Below the pieces are notes generated by a model. It ran no database searches, had not been told where the DNA came from, and worked only from the letters and a program-made list of their open reading frames with translations. Position numbers and translations under genes: made by a program. Below are positions 17,828 to 26,698 of a DNA stretch of 64,000 nt, one piece after another. How positions within the stretch are numbered: the stretch's first letter is position 1; each line of letters begins with the position of its first letter. Origin of the DNA: Sphingobium abikonense NBRC 16140 (GTDB taxonomy: Bacteria; Pseudomonadota; Alphaproteobacteria; Sphingomonadales; Sphingomonadaceae); the NCBI RefSeq assembly GCF_001598335.1, contig NZ_BCYT01000002.1:62001-126000 (forward strand), in the 5' to 3' direction.

Positions 17828-19259
17828 CGGGATAGGCGCGCCGCTGCTGGCGCTTAGCCTCGCCGCCTGCACGACGGCGGGGCCGGATTATCGGTTTCCG
17901 CAAGCATCCGTCGCGACCGCGCCTGCGGCGACCGGCGATTTCCATTCGGCGCAGGGCGCGCAGTTCAGCAATGCGCCGTTGCCCGACCAATGGTGGCGGC
18001 TCTATGCCGACCCGCAGCTGGACGCGCTGGTTGCAGAAGCGCTGGCGGCCAATGCCGACCTCCGGCAGGCGCAGGCCAATGTCGAACGGGCGCAGGCGGT
18101 GCTGCGCGAGGCGGAAGCCGGGCGGCAGGTGGCGACCACGATCAGCGGCGGCGAGACGCTGTCCCGGCCATCGGGCGTGGCGCAGCATCTGCCCGGATCA
18201 GTGAGCTATGACCTGGGGCTGAGCGCGGCCTATCCGCTGGACCTGAACGGCCGGATCCGTCGCGCGATCGAAGCGAGCGCCGCTGACGTCGAGGCGGTGA
18301 CGGCGGCGCGCGACTATGTGCGCGTTAGCGTGGCGGCGGCGACGGCGCAGGCCTATGCGCAGGTGTGCGCGGCCAATTACAGCCTGGCGGTCAATCGCAA
18401 GGTCGTGGCGTTGCAGCGCCAGACGCTCGACGCGACGCGGCGGCTGGCCAGGGGCGGGCGCGGCACCGCCTTCGATGTGAGCCGGGCGCAGGCGGCGGTG
18501 GAAACGAGCGAGGCGGCGCTGCCCGGCTTGGTGGCGCAGCGGCAGAACGGCCTCTATCTGCTGGCGACTTTGCTGGGGCGGCCGCCCGCCGATTATCCCC
18601 GCGCAGTCGAAGATTGCGCCGCCCTGCCGCTGCTGCGCCAGCCGATCCCGGTGGGCGATGGCGCGGCGCTGATCCGGCGCCGGCCCGACATCAGGCAGGC
18701 CGAGCGGGCGATCGCCGGCGATACCGCGCGGCTGGGCGTCGCCATGGCGCAGCTTTATCCGCAGGTCAGCATCGGCGGGTCGGTCGGCCTGTCAGGGCCG
18801 CTCAAGGATTTCGGATCGGGGTCCGCCTTCGGCTTCAGCCTGGGGCCGCTCATCAGTTGGACCTTCCCCAATCGCCCGGTGATCCGCGCCCGCATCGCCC
18901 AGGCCGATGCGCAGGTCCGTGGCGACCTGGCGGGGTTCGATGCCACCGTGCTGGAGGCGCTGCGTCAGACCGAAAGCGCGCTCGAAACCTATCGCCGCGA
19001 CGCCGAACGGGCGGCGGCGCTGGACCGGGCGCGGGAAAGCGCGGGCGTGTCGGCGGCCCAAGCGGGCAAGCTGTTCCGCTTTGGACGCGGCGATTTCCTG
19101 TCGCTGCTGGACGCGCAGCGCAGCCAGGCGAGCGCCGAGGTGACGGCGGCATCGGCGCGGGCGCAACTGGTGCAGGATCAGATCGCGCTGTTCCTGGCGC
19201 TGGGCGGGGGATGGAACTCAGGCGATGGCGTCGACCAAGGCGCGCGGGACGCGCAATAG
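17820..19259 (+). CDS. NodT-family outer-membrane efflux lipoprotein
   Basis: 479 residues from ATG 17820, overlapping the adaptor stop by eight bases. A lipobox LSLAAC marks a lipidated cysteine near residue 17. It has the two-fold repeat of TolC-like proteins: Q-WWRLYADPQLDALVAEALAANADL early, and RRRPDIRQAERAIAGDTARLGVAMAQLYPQVS at mid-protein, the family signature. It forms the trimeric exit channel of the pump. The 3' end overlaps the convergent beta-propeller gene by 42 bases. Confidence 0.94.
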   Translation: MRNGIGAPLLALSLAACTTAGPDYRFPQASVATAPAATGDFHSAQGAQFSNAPLPDQWWRLYADPQLDALVAEALAANADLRQAQANVERAQAVLREAEAGRQVATTISGGETLSRPSGVAQHLPGSVSYDLGLSAAYPLDLNGRIRRAIEASAADVEAVTAARDYVRVSVAAATAQAYAQVCAANYSLAVNRKVVALQRQTLDATRRLARGGRGTAFDVSRAQAAVETSEAALPGLVAQRQNGLYLLATLLGRPPADYPRAVEDCAALPLLRQPIPVGDGAALIRRRPDIRQAERAIAGDTARLGVAMAQLYPQVSIGGSVGLSGPLKDFGSGSAFGFSLGPLISWTFPNRPVIRARIAQADAQVRGDLAGFDATVLEALRQTESALETYRRDAERAAALDRARESAGVSAAQAGKLFRFGRGDFLSLLDAQRSQASAEVTAASARAQLVQDQIALFLALGGGWNSGDGVDQGARDAQ

Positions 19260-20159
19260 CGATCCGTGGCGCGCGCCGGCGGGGAGCGACAGGCGGTCGC
19301 TGACATCCTGCCATCGCGCCATGTCGCGCGTCATCATCGCGCCCCAGCGGCCGTCCTTGTAGACATCATAGTAGCAGAGGAGCGCGTCGCCGACCCGGGC
19401 GGTCATCGGCCCTTCGACCCAAGCGGGGGAGAAGGGTGGCGAGAGGGGGCCGAAGGGGCCGGTCGGGCTATCGGCGCGGGCGGCGCGCAGCCACTTGCGC
19501 GGCGGCGTGACCGTCTCATCCTTGACGATCAGGTGCAGGCTGCCATCGGGCGCCTGCGCGAACGTGCCATCGATGACGCTGAAGCCCGGATCATAAAGCG
19601 GCCGAGGCGCCGAAAAGCTGCGAAAATCGGTGGTGCTGCATTGCCAGAGACGGTGATTATAGCCCGATTCCGACGTACCGGCTGTTTCAGGGTAGCGCCC
19701 CGCGACGGTGCTGGACCAGAATAGCAGGAAACGGCCGTCGGACATGCGGATCGCTTCGGGCGCCCAGCAATTGCGCGTGCCCGGCACGGCGGCCATGACG
19801 GGAATGGCTTGCTGGTTCGACCAGTGGACGAGGTCGTGGCTGGTCGCGTGGCCGATGGTCACGCCTTCCCAGGCGGTGGTCCAGAGCAGGTGATAGCGGC
19901 TGCCGTCATGAAACAGGAAGGGGTCGCGCAGCAACTTCGTCTCACCCACTTGAGGCAGCAGCAGGCTGCGGCCATCGGCGATGGCGCGGAAGGCGAAACC
20001 GTCATCGCTGACCGCAAGCTTGAGGCCGGCTGCCTCCCCCTGCTTGCCGGTCGTGAAATAGGCGAAGACGAGCGGATCGTCATCGCGGGTCACGGGGGCC
20101 GTGGCGCAGGCGGTGAGCGGCAGGGCGGCGAGGGCCAGGGTGAAATCGCGGCGGTTCAC
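19218..20159 (-). CDS. Tat-exported lipoprotein, five-bladed beta-propeller glycosidase (GH43/GH117-like)
   Basis: 313 residues from GTG 20159, which overlaps the GH53 stop (GTGA). The N-terminus NRRDF followed by a hydrophobic stretch and L-T-A-C18 reads as a twin-arginine lipoprotein signal. The mature part has propeller features: FLFHDGSRYHLLWTTAWEG, WAPEAIRMSDGRFLLFW, VIDGTFAQAPDGSLHLIVKDE. These resemble the GH43/GH117 clan, whose members remove arabinose or anhydro-galactose residues, but I cannot place it in a defined family. Being last in the GH35-GH53 operon it probably finishes galactan or arabinogalactan side chains at the outer membrane or in the periplasm. Confidence 0.75.
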   Translation of the reverse strand: MNRRDFTLALAALPLTACATAPVTRDDDPLVFAYFTTGKQGEAAGLKLAVSDDGFAFRAIADGRSLLLPQVGETKLLRDPFLFHDGSRYHLLWTTAWEGVTIGHATSHDLVHWSNQQAIPVMAAVPGTRNCWAPEAIRMSDGRFLLFWSSTVAGRYPETAGTSESGYNHRLWQCSTTDFRSFSAPRPLYDPGFSVIDGTFAQAPDGSLHLIVKDETVTPPRKWLRAARADSPTGPFGPLSPPFSPAWVEGPMTARVGDALLCYYDVYKDGRWGAMMTRDMARWQDVSDRLSLPAGARHGSLLRVPRALVDAIA

Positions 20160-21364
20160 GGATATTCCCGGGCCATCTGGCGATAAAGGTCCAGCAGATC
20201 GTTGGCGATATAGTCGCCGCCCTTGCCGATCGGGCCGGATAGGACCGGCTTGGGTGCGGGAGGCTGGTTGGCAAGGCCGCCGGGGGCTTCGGCGCTGTTG
20301 ATGCCCTGGCTCAAAAGGTCGGGCTTGGGACCGCCGCCGGCATTGCGACCGTCGAGGTCGAAAATCGCCTCCTGGTGGCGTAGCGGCTCCCAGATGAAGG
20401 TGCCCCAGCCATGCTTGCCGGGCAGGGCATAGACAAGGTCGTTGAGATAGCGTTTGCGGCTGGAATATTCGGCGACCAGCAGGCCCTTGTCGGGATAGCG
20501 CTGAACGAAGCGCGTAAAGCTGCTGGCCCAGTCGCCCTGTTTCTGCTGCTGGTAACAGGACAGGCCGATGACGTCGAAATCGACATTGCGGGCGATGAGC
20601 GCGTCGGTCCATTCGCGCAGGATCGGCCAATGCCGGCCAAGATGATTGTGCAGCTGGATCGCGATATCGGGTTCGGCGCGGCGAGCGCCCGCTATGCCCG
20701 CGCGCAGCAGGGCGGCGAAGCCATCGAATCCACCAATCGCGTGGTCATCAACCTGTGCATGATTGGCGTCGGTGACGGGATTGCCGGTCTGGGTGGACAG
20801 CTTCACGCGGCCATGGGGCCACAGCATTCCGAACGTGGTTTCGTTGCCGATCACCGCCATGTCGACCGGTGCGCCGCCTGCCCGCATCGCCACGAGCGTG
20901 TCGTGGGTATGTGCCTCGACCGCTTTGGCGAGGCGGGGGAGGTCGTAGCCGGTCCAGGCGGCGGGTACGGCCTGATGCTCCGGATCGGCCCAGGTATCGC
21001 TATAGTGAAAGGAGAGGACGAGACCCATGCCGGCCTGACGAATGCGGCGGCCAAGCTTGATGGTCTGGTCAAGCCCGGCCCAGGCCTTGTCGGGTTCGCG
21101 CCTGGAATAGCCCTTTGACGGATCGACGAAGATGCGCAGGCGGATGGCGTTGAAACCTGCGTCGCGCATCAGGAGCACGGGGTCCTTTTGCACGCCATCG
21201 ACAAAGTAACGCGCGCCGGCGGCTTCGTCTTCTGGCACCCAACTGATGTCCGCGCCGATCAAAAAGGGGCCGGGGCGCGCGCCGCTGTTGCGGGGCGTGG
21301 TCGCCAGGGCGGGAAAGGGCAGCGTCGCCAGTGCCAAAGCGGCGCGACGGGTCAAGGCGATCAT
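20156..21364 (-). CDS. GH53 arabinogalactan endo-beta-1,4-galactanase
   Basis: 402 residues. Signal peptide 1-22. The family signatures are present: GADISWVPEDE at 37, RLRIFVDP at 75, SFHYSDTWADPEHQ at 118-131, acid/base E175 in VIGNET and nucleophile E299 in LLVAEYSSRK. GH53 enzymes cut beta-1,4-galactan, the type I side chain of rhamnogalacturonan I. Its start overlaps the stop of the GH35 gene and its stop overlaps the start of the propeller gene, a tightly coupled three-gene unit. Confidence 0.94.
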   Translation of the reverse strand: MIALTRRAALALATLPFPALATTPRNSGARPGPFLIGADISWVPEDEAAGARYFVDGVQKDPVLLMRDAGFNAIRLRIFVDPSKGYSRREPDKAWAGLDQTIKLGRRIRQAGMGLVLSFHYSDTWADPEHQAVPAAWTGYDLPRLAKAVEAHTHDTLVAMRAGGAPVDMAVIGNETTFGMLWPHGRVKLSTQTGNPVTDANHAQVDDHAIGGFDGFAALLRAGIAGARRAEPDIAIQLHNHLGRHWPILREWTDALIARNVDFDVIGLSCYQQQKQGDWASSFTRFVQRYPDKGLLVAEYSSRKRYLNDLVYALPGKHGWGTFIWEPLRHQEAIFDLDGRNAGGGPKPDLLSQGINSAEAPGGLANQPPAPKPVLSGPIGKGGDYIANDLLDLYRQMAREYP

Positions 21365-23748
21365 GGGCGATGCTCCAGTTCAGGGACGAGGCGAAGGGCA
21401 AGGAGGCGGGCGACCTGATCGCCTGGCGGCAGTGTGGCGCGGGCCATGTCGTCCAGGTAAATGGGCGCGTCGGCGCGCAGCGGCAGGATGGTGAGGGTCC
21501 AGGGGCGGCCAAGTCGATCGGCGAAGCGTTTAAGGCCAATGCGCCAGATGCGCCCGTCCCAATAGGCGTCGTCCAGCATGGCGGTGCCGTCGAACAGGCG
21601 GCCAATGTCGCCGCGCCAGTCGATTTCGAGGAAGGCGTCACCGCTTTCCACCGCGTCGGCGGGTAGGGTGAAGGTGAAGGCCGCGGCCGCCCGATGCGCT
21701 TCGGGAAGCGGCTGCATCGCGGCCTTGGCCGGGCCGCCGATGACGATGGGGGGCGCGTCGCCAGCCGCGCGGCTTTGGGTGAAGCGGATGGTGGCAGGGG
21801 TTGGCCCCTTCACCGTGGCGCTGGCGGAGGGACCGGGCAGGATGCGCCAGTCGAACCGGGCCGATCCGCGCTGGCGCAGCAGCGGGCCTTGCGGCGCGAA
21901 CAGGGTGTCGGCGGTGGTGACGATCGCGCTGCGCTTTCCGTCGATGTCGCCGACCCATAGGTGGCTGGCAGAGGTCTGGTCGAGCAGCAGGATATGGACG
22001 CGGCGACCGTCCGGAGCGGTGACGGTCAGCATCCGGTCAGGGGCGGGAGCGACATCCGCGATGACGCGGCCCTGTTCCGTGCGGCTGGGTGCGGACAGCC
22101 GCGTGCCGGCAGGGAAGGCAAGTTCGACCGGGCCGGGCAGGGTCGCGGCGAAGACATGAATCGGCCCGTCGGCGTCGGCAATGCGCGTGACCGGCTGGGC
22201 CGTGGCCCAGTCCAGCATGATGCCGTCCAGGTCCATGCCGAACGGCCAGAAGAAATAGGCGCCCGGTGCAATGGTCACGGCGCGGGCGGGAAAGGTCAGC
22301 GGCCCGTCAGCCAGAGTGACGGTGAAGCGCGTCGCGGGATGGGCGGCGGTCGCATATTGGCGGACATGGTTGTTGACGAACAGGAAGCCGCTGCCGCCAG
22401 CCGCCCGGACCGACCAGCGCAGGGTTTCAAGGTCATCCTTGCCGGCAGGCTGAATCGCGGGGGCGTGCACGGTCATGGGAGCAAGCCGGTCGCCATAGGC
22501 GCTCAGGAAATAATGGAGCGGACGCAGCGCGGCATTGACCGCATTGACCTCCCCATATTGGCCGATCGGCGCCTGAAAGTCATAAGCGATCACCGGGCAG
22601 TCATTATAGCCGCCCGACCGCTGCGTTTCTTCGAGGCTCCGGCCGTTCGCCAGCGGGTTGGCGCCGCTGTGAAACATATAATAGCCCAGCAGGTTGACGC
22701 CCGATCCCACCTGCGTGGTGACGGCCGCCGCGACGTCGGCGGGCGCCAGCAGCGGACGACGGCGATACATGACGGGCACGCCGCCACCATATTCCGCGCC
22801 CAGGAAAGGCGTGTCCGCCATGTCGTCATCGGCGTCGCCGCGGCGGTTGTTGCGGGTCTGCGCGCCCAAATCCCCGCTGACGCGGCTGTCGAAGCGGAAG
22901 AGATAATTTTCCTTGGGCGGTAGCTTCGTGGTTTTTGCCGACCAGGGTTCGTCGGGATAGCCGCCATGGACGGGCACGACCTCGCCCTTGGGATAGAGTG
23001 TCTGGTCCCAGCCGGTGACGGTGTAGAGCGGCACGTCATAGCCAATGTCGCGCGCAAGACCTTTAAGCGCCGCGATATGGGCGCGGCCCTGGCCCTGGCC
23101 GTCGAGATTATACTCATTTTCGATCTGCATGCCGACGATAGGACCGCCATCCTTCCAGAACAGCCCGCTCACCTGGTCATGCAGGTTGCGCCAGAAGCGT
23201 TCGACCTCGACCATATAGGCCGGGTCGTTGCTGCGCGGGCGGGTGCCCGCGACGATCCAGTCGGGGATGCCGCCAAAGCGCGCCTCGGCATGGCCCCAGG
23301 GGCCGGGGCGCAGGAAGAAGAGCAAGTCATGGGCCTGACACAGGGTGACGAAGCGGCGAATGTCGCGGTCGCCGGTCCAGTCGATGCGGCCGGGCAATAA
23401 TTCGACATGATTCCACAAGATGTAGCTGGCGACGACGGTGACGCCCGCCGCCTTCATCTTGAGCAGTTCCTCCTCCCAATAGGCGCAAGGAAAGCGCGTA
23501 AAGTGAAATTCGCCCATGACAGGGAGCCAGGGACGGCCATCGCGGGTGAGAAAGCGGTTGGTGACGCCGATCGCGCCGTTCGGGCCAGTGCCGGTGCCCA
23601 TGCGCAAATGCCCGGACTTGAGCGGCAGGCCGGGGTCGCGCGCGTCGAGGTCGAGCGCGCTCTGCGCGGCCGAACGGGCGGGGAAGGCCGCGCCCATCGC
23701 GGCAAGCCCGGTGGCGGTGAGCGCGGTTCTCCTGTCGATTGTTGGCAC
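21361..23748 (-). CDS. GH35 beta-galactosidase (galactan exo-enzyme)
   Basis: 795 residues with a Tat-type signal (DRRTALTATGLAAMGAAFPARSAAQ). The GH35 catalytic domain spans about 60-430: GEFHFTRFPCAYWEEELLKMKAAG, acid/base E212 in MQIENEY, nucleophile in FLGAEYGGG. A beta-sandwich tail follows. With GH53 next to it, it most likely removes galactose from the ends of galacto-oligosaccharides in the periplasm. Gap of 86 bases to kduD upstream, containing small hairpins. Confidence 0.92.
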   Translation of the reverse strand: MPTIDRRTALTATGLAAMGAAFPARSAAQSALDLDARDPGLPLKSGHLRMGTGTGPNGAIGVTNRFLTRDGRPWLPVMGEFHFTRFPCAYWEEELLKMKAAGVTVVASYILWNHVELLPGRIDWTGDRDIRRFVTLCQAHDLLFFLRPGPWGHAEARFGGIPDWIVAGTRPRSNDPAYMVEVERFWRNLHDQVSGLFWKDGGPIVGMQIENEYNLDGQGQGRAHIAALKGLARDIGYDVPLYTVTGWDQTLYPKGEVVPVHGGYPDEPWSAKTTKLPPKENYLFRFDSRVSGDLGAQTRNNRRGDADDDMADTPFLGAEYGGGVPVMYRRRPLLAPADVAAAVTTQVGSGVNLLGYYMFHSGANPLANGRSLEETQRSGGYNDCPVIAYDFQAPIGQYGEVNAVNAALRPLHYFLSAYGDRLAPMTVHAPAIQPAGKDDLETLRWSVRAAGGSGFLFVNNHVRQYATAAHPATRFTVTLADGPLTFPARAVTIAPGAYFFWPFGMDLDGIMLDWATAQPVTRIADADGPIHVFAATLPGPVELAFPAGTRLSAPSRTEQGRVIADVAPAPDRMLTVTAPDGRRVHILLLDQTSASHLWVGDIDGKRSAIVTTADTLFAPQGPLLRQRGSARFDWRILPGPSASATVKGPTPATIRFTQSRAAGDAPPIVIGGPAKAAMQPLPEAHRAAAAFTFTLPADAVESGDAFLEIDWRGDIGRLFDGTAMLDDAYWDGRIWRIGLKRFADRLGRPWTLTILPLRADAPIYLDDMARATLPPGDQVARLLALRLVPELEHRP

Positions 23749-23795
23749 GGTCCTCTCCTGAAGGGAAGGGAGGGTTTATCCCTCCTCTCGTCACT

Positions 23796-23822
23796 ATCGG
23801 CCCCTGCTTTCGCAGGGAGCAT
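23796..23822. repeat. REP-like palindrome in the kduD-GH35 gap
   Basis: CCCTGC (23802-23807), loop TTTC, GCAGGG (23812-23817) is a perfect stem; the sequence around it resembles the short CTCCTGCGAAAGCAGG-type intergenic palindromes I associate with sphingomonad genomes. A second stem GGAGGG/CCCTCC lies at 23769-23785. They could attenuate or stabilise the mRNA between the two genes. Confidence 0.4.
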
Positions 23823-23834
23823 GGCGCATTCAGG

Positions 23835-24590
23835 TCAACGCGCGAGCCAGCCGCCATCGACCGCAAGCGTGTGGCCGTGGATATAATCGGCGGCGCTGGA
23901 CGCCAGGAACACGGCCGCGCCGCCAATGTCGGCGGGGTCGCCCCAGCGGCCGGCCGGTATGCGCTCCTGAATCTGGCGGTTGCGGGTTTCGTCCGCCTGA
24001 AGAGCGGCGGTGTTGTTGGTGGCGATGTATCCCGGCGCGATCGCGTTCACATTGACGCCCCTGGCCGCCCATTCGTTGGCAAGCAGCTTGGTGAGGCCCG
24101 CGACGCCGCTTTTCGACGCGGTGTAGCTGGGCACCCGAATGCCGCCCTGGAAGGAGAGAAGGGAGGCAATGTTGATGATCTTGCCCGCGCCCTTGGTCAG
24201 CATGTGGCGACCGGCGGCCTGGCACAGGAAGAAGGTGGTCTTGAGATTGGTGTCGATCACCGCATCCCAATCCTCCTCGGTGAAATCGACGCTGTCGGCG
24301 CGGCGGATGATCCCGGCATTGTTGACGAGGATGTGCAGGCCGCCCAGTTTTTCCAGCGTTTCGTCGATCACGCGCTGGACCGGCTCAATGGTTGAAAGGT
24401 CGGCCGAGATAATCTCAGCACGGCGGCCGAGCGCCCGGACCTGATCGACCGTGTCCTGTGCGGGGGTGCGGCCAACGGCGGCGATATCCGCGCCGGCTTG
24501 GGCCAGCGACAGGGCGATCGCCTGGCCGATGCCGGTATTGGCGCCGGTGACAATCGCGGTCTTGCCGGAAAGATCGAAAGGAGTGGTCAT
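23835..24590 (-). CDS. kduD: 2-dehydro-3-deoxy-D-gluconate 5-dehydrogenase KduD
   Basis: 251 residues from ATG 24590; an in-frame TTG nine bases upstream has worse ribosome-site spacing. Short-chain dehydrogenase: TGANTGIG cofactor loop, NNAGI, Ser in INIASLLS, Y-x-x-x-K in YTASK. The stretches LSFQGGIRVPSYTASKSGV and IAPGYIATNNT are close to known KduD proteins. It interconverts 2,5-diketo-3-deoxygluconate and 2-keto-3-deoxygluconate in the unsaturated-galacturonate branch of pectin use. The partner isomerase KduI and KDG kinase/aldolase are not in the window. Confidence 0.9.
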   Translation of the reverse strand: MTTPFDLSGKTAIVTGANTGIGQAIALSLAQAGADIAAVGRTPAQDTVDQVRALGRRAEIISADLSTIEPVQRVIDETLEKLGGLHILVNNAGIIRRADSVDFTEEDWDAVIDTNLKTTFFLCQAAGRHMLTKGAGKIINIASLLSFQGGIRVPSYTASKSGVAGLTKLLANEWAARGVNVNAIAPGYIATNNTAALQADETRNRQIQERIPAGRWGDPADIGGAAVFLASSAADYIHGHTLAVDGGWLAR

Positions 24591-24660
24591 GCCGGGCAAG
24601 CCTCTTGCATAGGATAGGGACGCAACAGCCTATACGCTCCCCACCGCAAAATCCAAGAAA

Positions 24661-24681
24661 ATTCCCGTAATATGGAATGAT
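24661..24681. promoter_or_regulatory. Candidate operator upstream of kduD
   Basis: TTCCCGTAATATGGAA at about 24662-24677 is an inverted TTCC/GGAA element 71 bases before the kduD start. It resembles the TTCCATAATATGG element in front of rhaM (shared TAATATGG). Possible site for one of the locus's IclR regulators. Confidence 0.35.
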
Positions 24682-24698
24682 GTCCTACGATGCGGTTG

Positions 24699-25307
24699 TT
24701 ATCCACGCAAAAGAATGACGTGCAGGAAGCGGGGGCCGTGCGCGCCACGGACATAGGTGCCCTCGATATCGGTGGTGCCCGATACGCCGGTGATCCAATA
24801 ATGGGCGCGCGGTTGCGTGCCGGGCAGAGGGGCGTCCTCCAGATAAGGGGCGATGTCGCGCGTCGCCAGCAGCACGATATGATGCAGGGCCAGGAAATTG
24901 GGCAGCATCGGTGCGGCCGGACTGGTTTCGAAGATGAGCGATCCGGTCTCGGCTATGCCGCGCCGCGCGATGGCGAGCGCGGCGACTTCAGCGGGGGCGG
25001 CAACGTCGTGCAGGGTGAAGCCACGCCAGTCGCAAGGATCAAGCCGCGGGTCGGGCGGCAGGCACAATGTGGGTGCTTCTCCCTGCGCATCCAGATAGCG
25101 GGCAATCGCCGCGGGCAGGTCAGCGATCGTGTCGATCGCGTCATGGCTGGCGCTGACGCTGGGGAGGGCAAGGCGGGCGAGAAATTCCGCCTCCAGCGCG
25201 GATTCGTCCACGGCCGGGCGTTCGGGTGCGACCAGCAACGCGGCGGCCTGTGCCGCATCGGGCGCTGCGCCTCTGAGCCGGCCAAGGATCGCGTCACGCG
25301 CATTCAT
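24699..25307 (-). CDS. lutC: Lactate utilisation protein LutC (LUD domain)
   Basis: 202 residues from ATG 25307, overlapping the LutB stop. LUD-domain features: AIARRGIAETGSLIF in the middle, and the C-terminal YWITGVSGTTDIEGTYVRGAHGP with the family's S-x-T-x-DIE and V-G/A-HGP signature. LutC is the non-cluster subunit of the LutABC L-lactate dehydrogenase complex. It is last in the lutABC block. Length is normal. Confidence 0.9.
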   Translation of the reverse strand: MNARDAILGRLRGAAPDAAQAAALLVAPERPAVDESALEAEFLARLALPSVSASHDAIDTIADLPAAIARYLDAQGEAPTLCLPPDPRLDPCDWRGFTLHDVAAPAEVAALAIARRGIAETGSLIFETSPAAPMLPNFLALHHIVLLATRDIAPYLEDAPLPGTQPRAHYWITGVSGTTDIEGTYVRGAHGPRFLHVILLRG

Positions 25308-26698
25308 GGGCGGCGTTCCTTGCGATATTGCGCCATGAAGCTGCTGGCGGCGGGCCGGGGCATGGCGCGATGCCGGGTCCAGCCGCCCGCCAGCGGCAGT
25401 GTCTCGATCCAGCCGCGCCGACCCAACAGCCGCATCGCGCGCAGGGCAAGGCCGGTGGCAAGGCGGTAGAGTGCCGGGCGACGCGCGACCCAGGCCCATA
25501 GGCCAAGGCCCATGCGCATGGAGGTCGGCTCCAGCCCTTCGCGCCAGCTTTTCTCGCGCCAGCCCTTCAGCAGGGTGGGGAGGGGGATGCGCACCGGGCA
25601 GACTTCCTGGCATTTGCCGTTGAGCGTGCAGGCCTGGACGAGGTCGCGATTGGGGGCGAGGCCATCGAGCGCGGGGGTCAACACGGCGCCCATGGGGCCG
25701 GGATAGGTGCCGCCATAGGCATGGCCGCCAATCTGGCGAAAAACGACGCAATGGTTCATGCACGCGCCACAGCGGATGCAGCGCAGCATGTCCGCCAGCC
25801 CCTCCTCACGCATATTCGTGCGGCCATTGTCGACCAGGACGATGTGCATTTCTTCCGGCCCGTCGCGGTCGTGCGCGCGTTTCGGGCCGGTATAGAAGGT
25901 CGTATATTGGGTGAGCGCCGCGCCGGTGGCGGAGCGCGCCAGCATCCGCAGCATATGGACGGCATGAGGCATGGACGGCACTATCTTTTCGATGCCCGCC
26001 GTCACGATATGCACGCGCGGCGGCACGAGCGAAAGTTCGGCATTGCCTTCATTGGTGACGGTGCATACCGCGCCGGTATCTGCGATGAGGAAGTTGGCGC
26101 CCGATATGCCGACATCCGCGCCCAGCATCTGTTCGCGCAGTTCGCGCCTGGCGCTTTCGGCCATGGCGGCGATGCTGTCTTCCTCGTGTGGCGTGCGATG
26201 CTTCGCCTTGAAAAGGGCTGACACCTGTTCGCGCGTCTTGTGCATCGCCGGCCAGATGATGTGCGAGGGGCGCTCGTCGGCCAGCTGGATGATATGTTCG
26301 GCAAGGTCGGTTTCGATCCGGCCGATGCCCGCCTCCGCCAGGGCATGCTGCAGGCCGATCTCCTCACCCAGCATGGATTTGGAGCGGGCGACATTTTTCG
26401 CGTTCGCCTTACGGCAGATGTCAACGACGATGCGACAGGCTTCGTCGGCGGTGGCGGCCCAGTGGACCTGCGCACCCGCCGCGATCGCATTGGCCTCGAA
26501 CTGTTCGAGATAATGGCCCAGATGGGCGATGACATGATCCTTGATCGCGGCGGCGCGGGTTCGGGCGGCTTCGAAATCAGGGAAGGCTGCAACGGCAAGG
26601 GTGCGTTTTGCTTCCGCCGTGCCGGCGGTTCGTTCGACGGCTGTCTTGAGGGTGGAATCGGCCAGCGCGGCGGCGGCGCGGGTGTCGAACCCGCTCAT
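25304..26698 (-). CDS. lutB: Lactate utilisation iron-sulfur protein LutB
   Basis: 464 residues. N-terminal LUD-type domain (HYLEQFEANAIAAG, SKSMLGEEIGL, DVGISGANFLIADTG) followed by two ferredoxin-like cysteine clusters, CIRCGACMNHC and CTLNGKCQEVC, about 310-370, each expected to bind a 4Fe-4S centre. It transfers electrons from lactate oxidation to the respiratory chain. ATGA overlaps at both ends show tight coupling with LutA and LutC. Usual length. Confidence 0.93.
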   Translation of the reverse strand: MSGFDTRAAAALADSTLKTAVERTAGTAEAKRTLAVAAFPDFEAARTRAAAIKDHVIAHLGHYLEQFEANAIAAGAQVHWAATADEACRIVVDICRKANAKNVARSKSMLGEEIGLQHALAEAGIGRIETDLAEHIIQLADERPSHIIWPAMHKTREQVSALFKAKHRTPHEEDSIAAMAESARRELREQMLGADVGISGANFLIADTGAVCTVTNEGNAELSLVPPRVHIVTAGIEKIVPSMPHAVHMLRMLARSATGAALTQYTTFYTGPKRAHDRDGPEEMHIVLVDNGRTNMREEGLADMLRCIRCGACMNHCVVFRQIGGHAYGGTYPGPMGAVLTPALDGLAPNRDLVQACTLNGKCQEVCPVRIPLPTLLKGWREKSWREGLEPTSMRMGLGLWAWVARRPALYRLATGLALRAMRLLGRRGWIETLPLAGGWTRHRAMPRPAASSFMAQYRKERRP

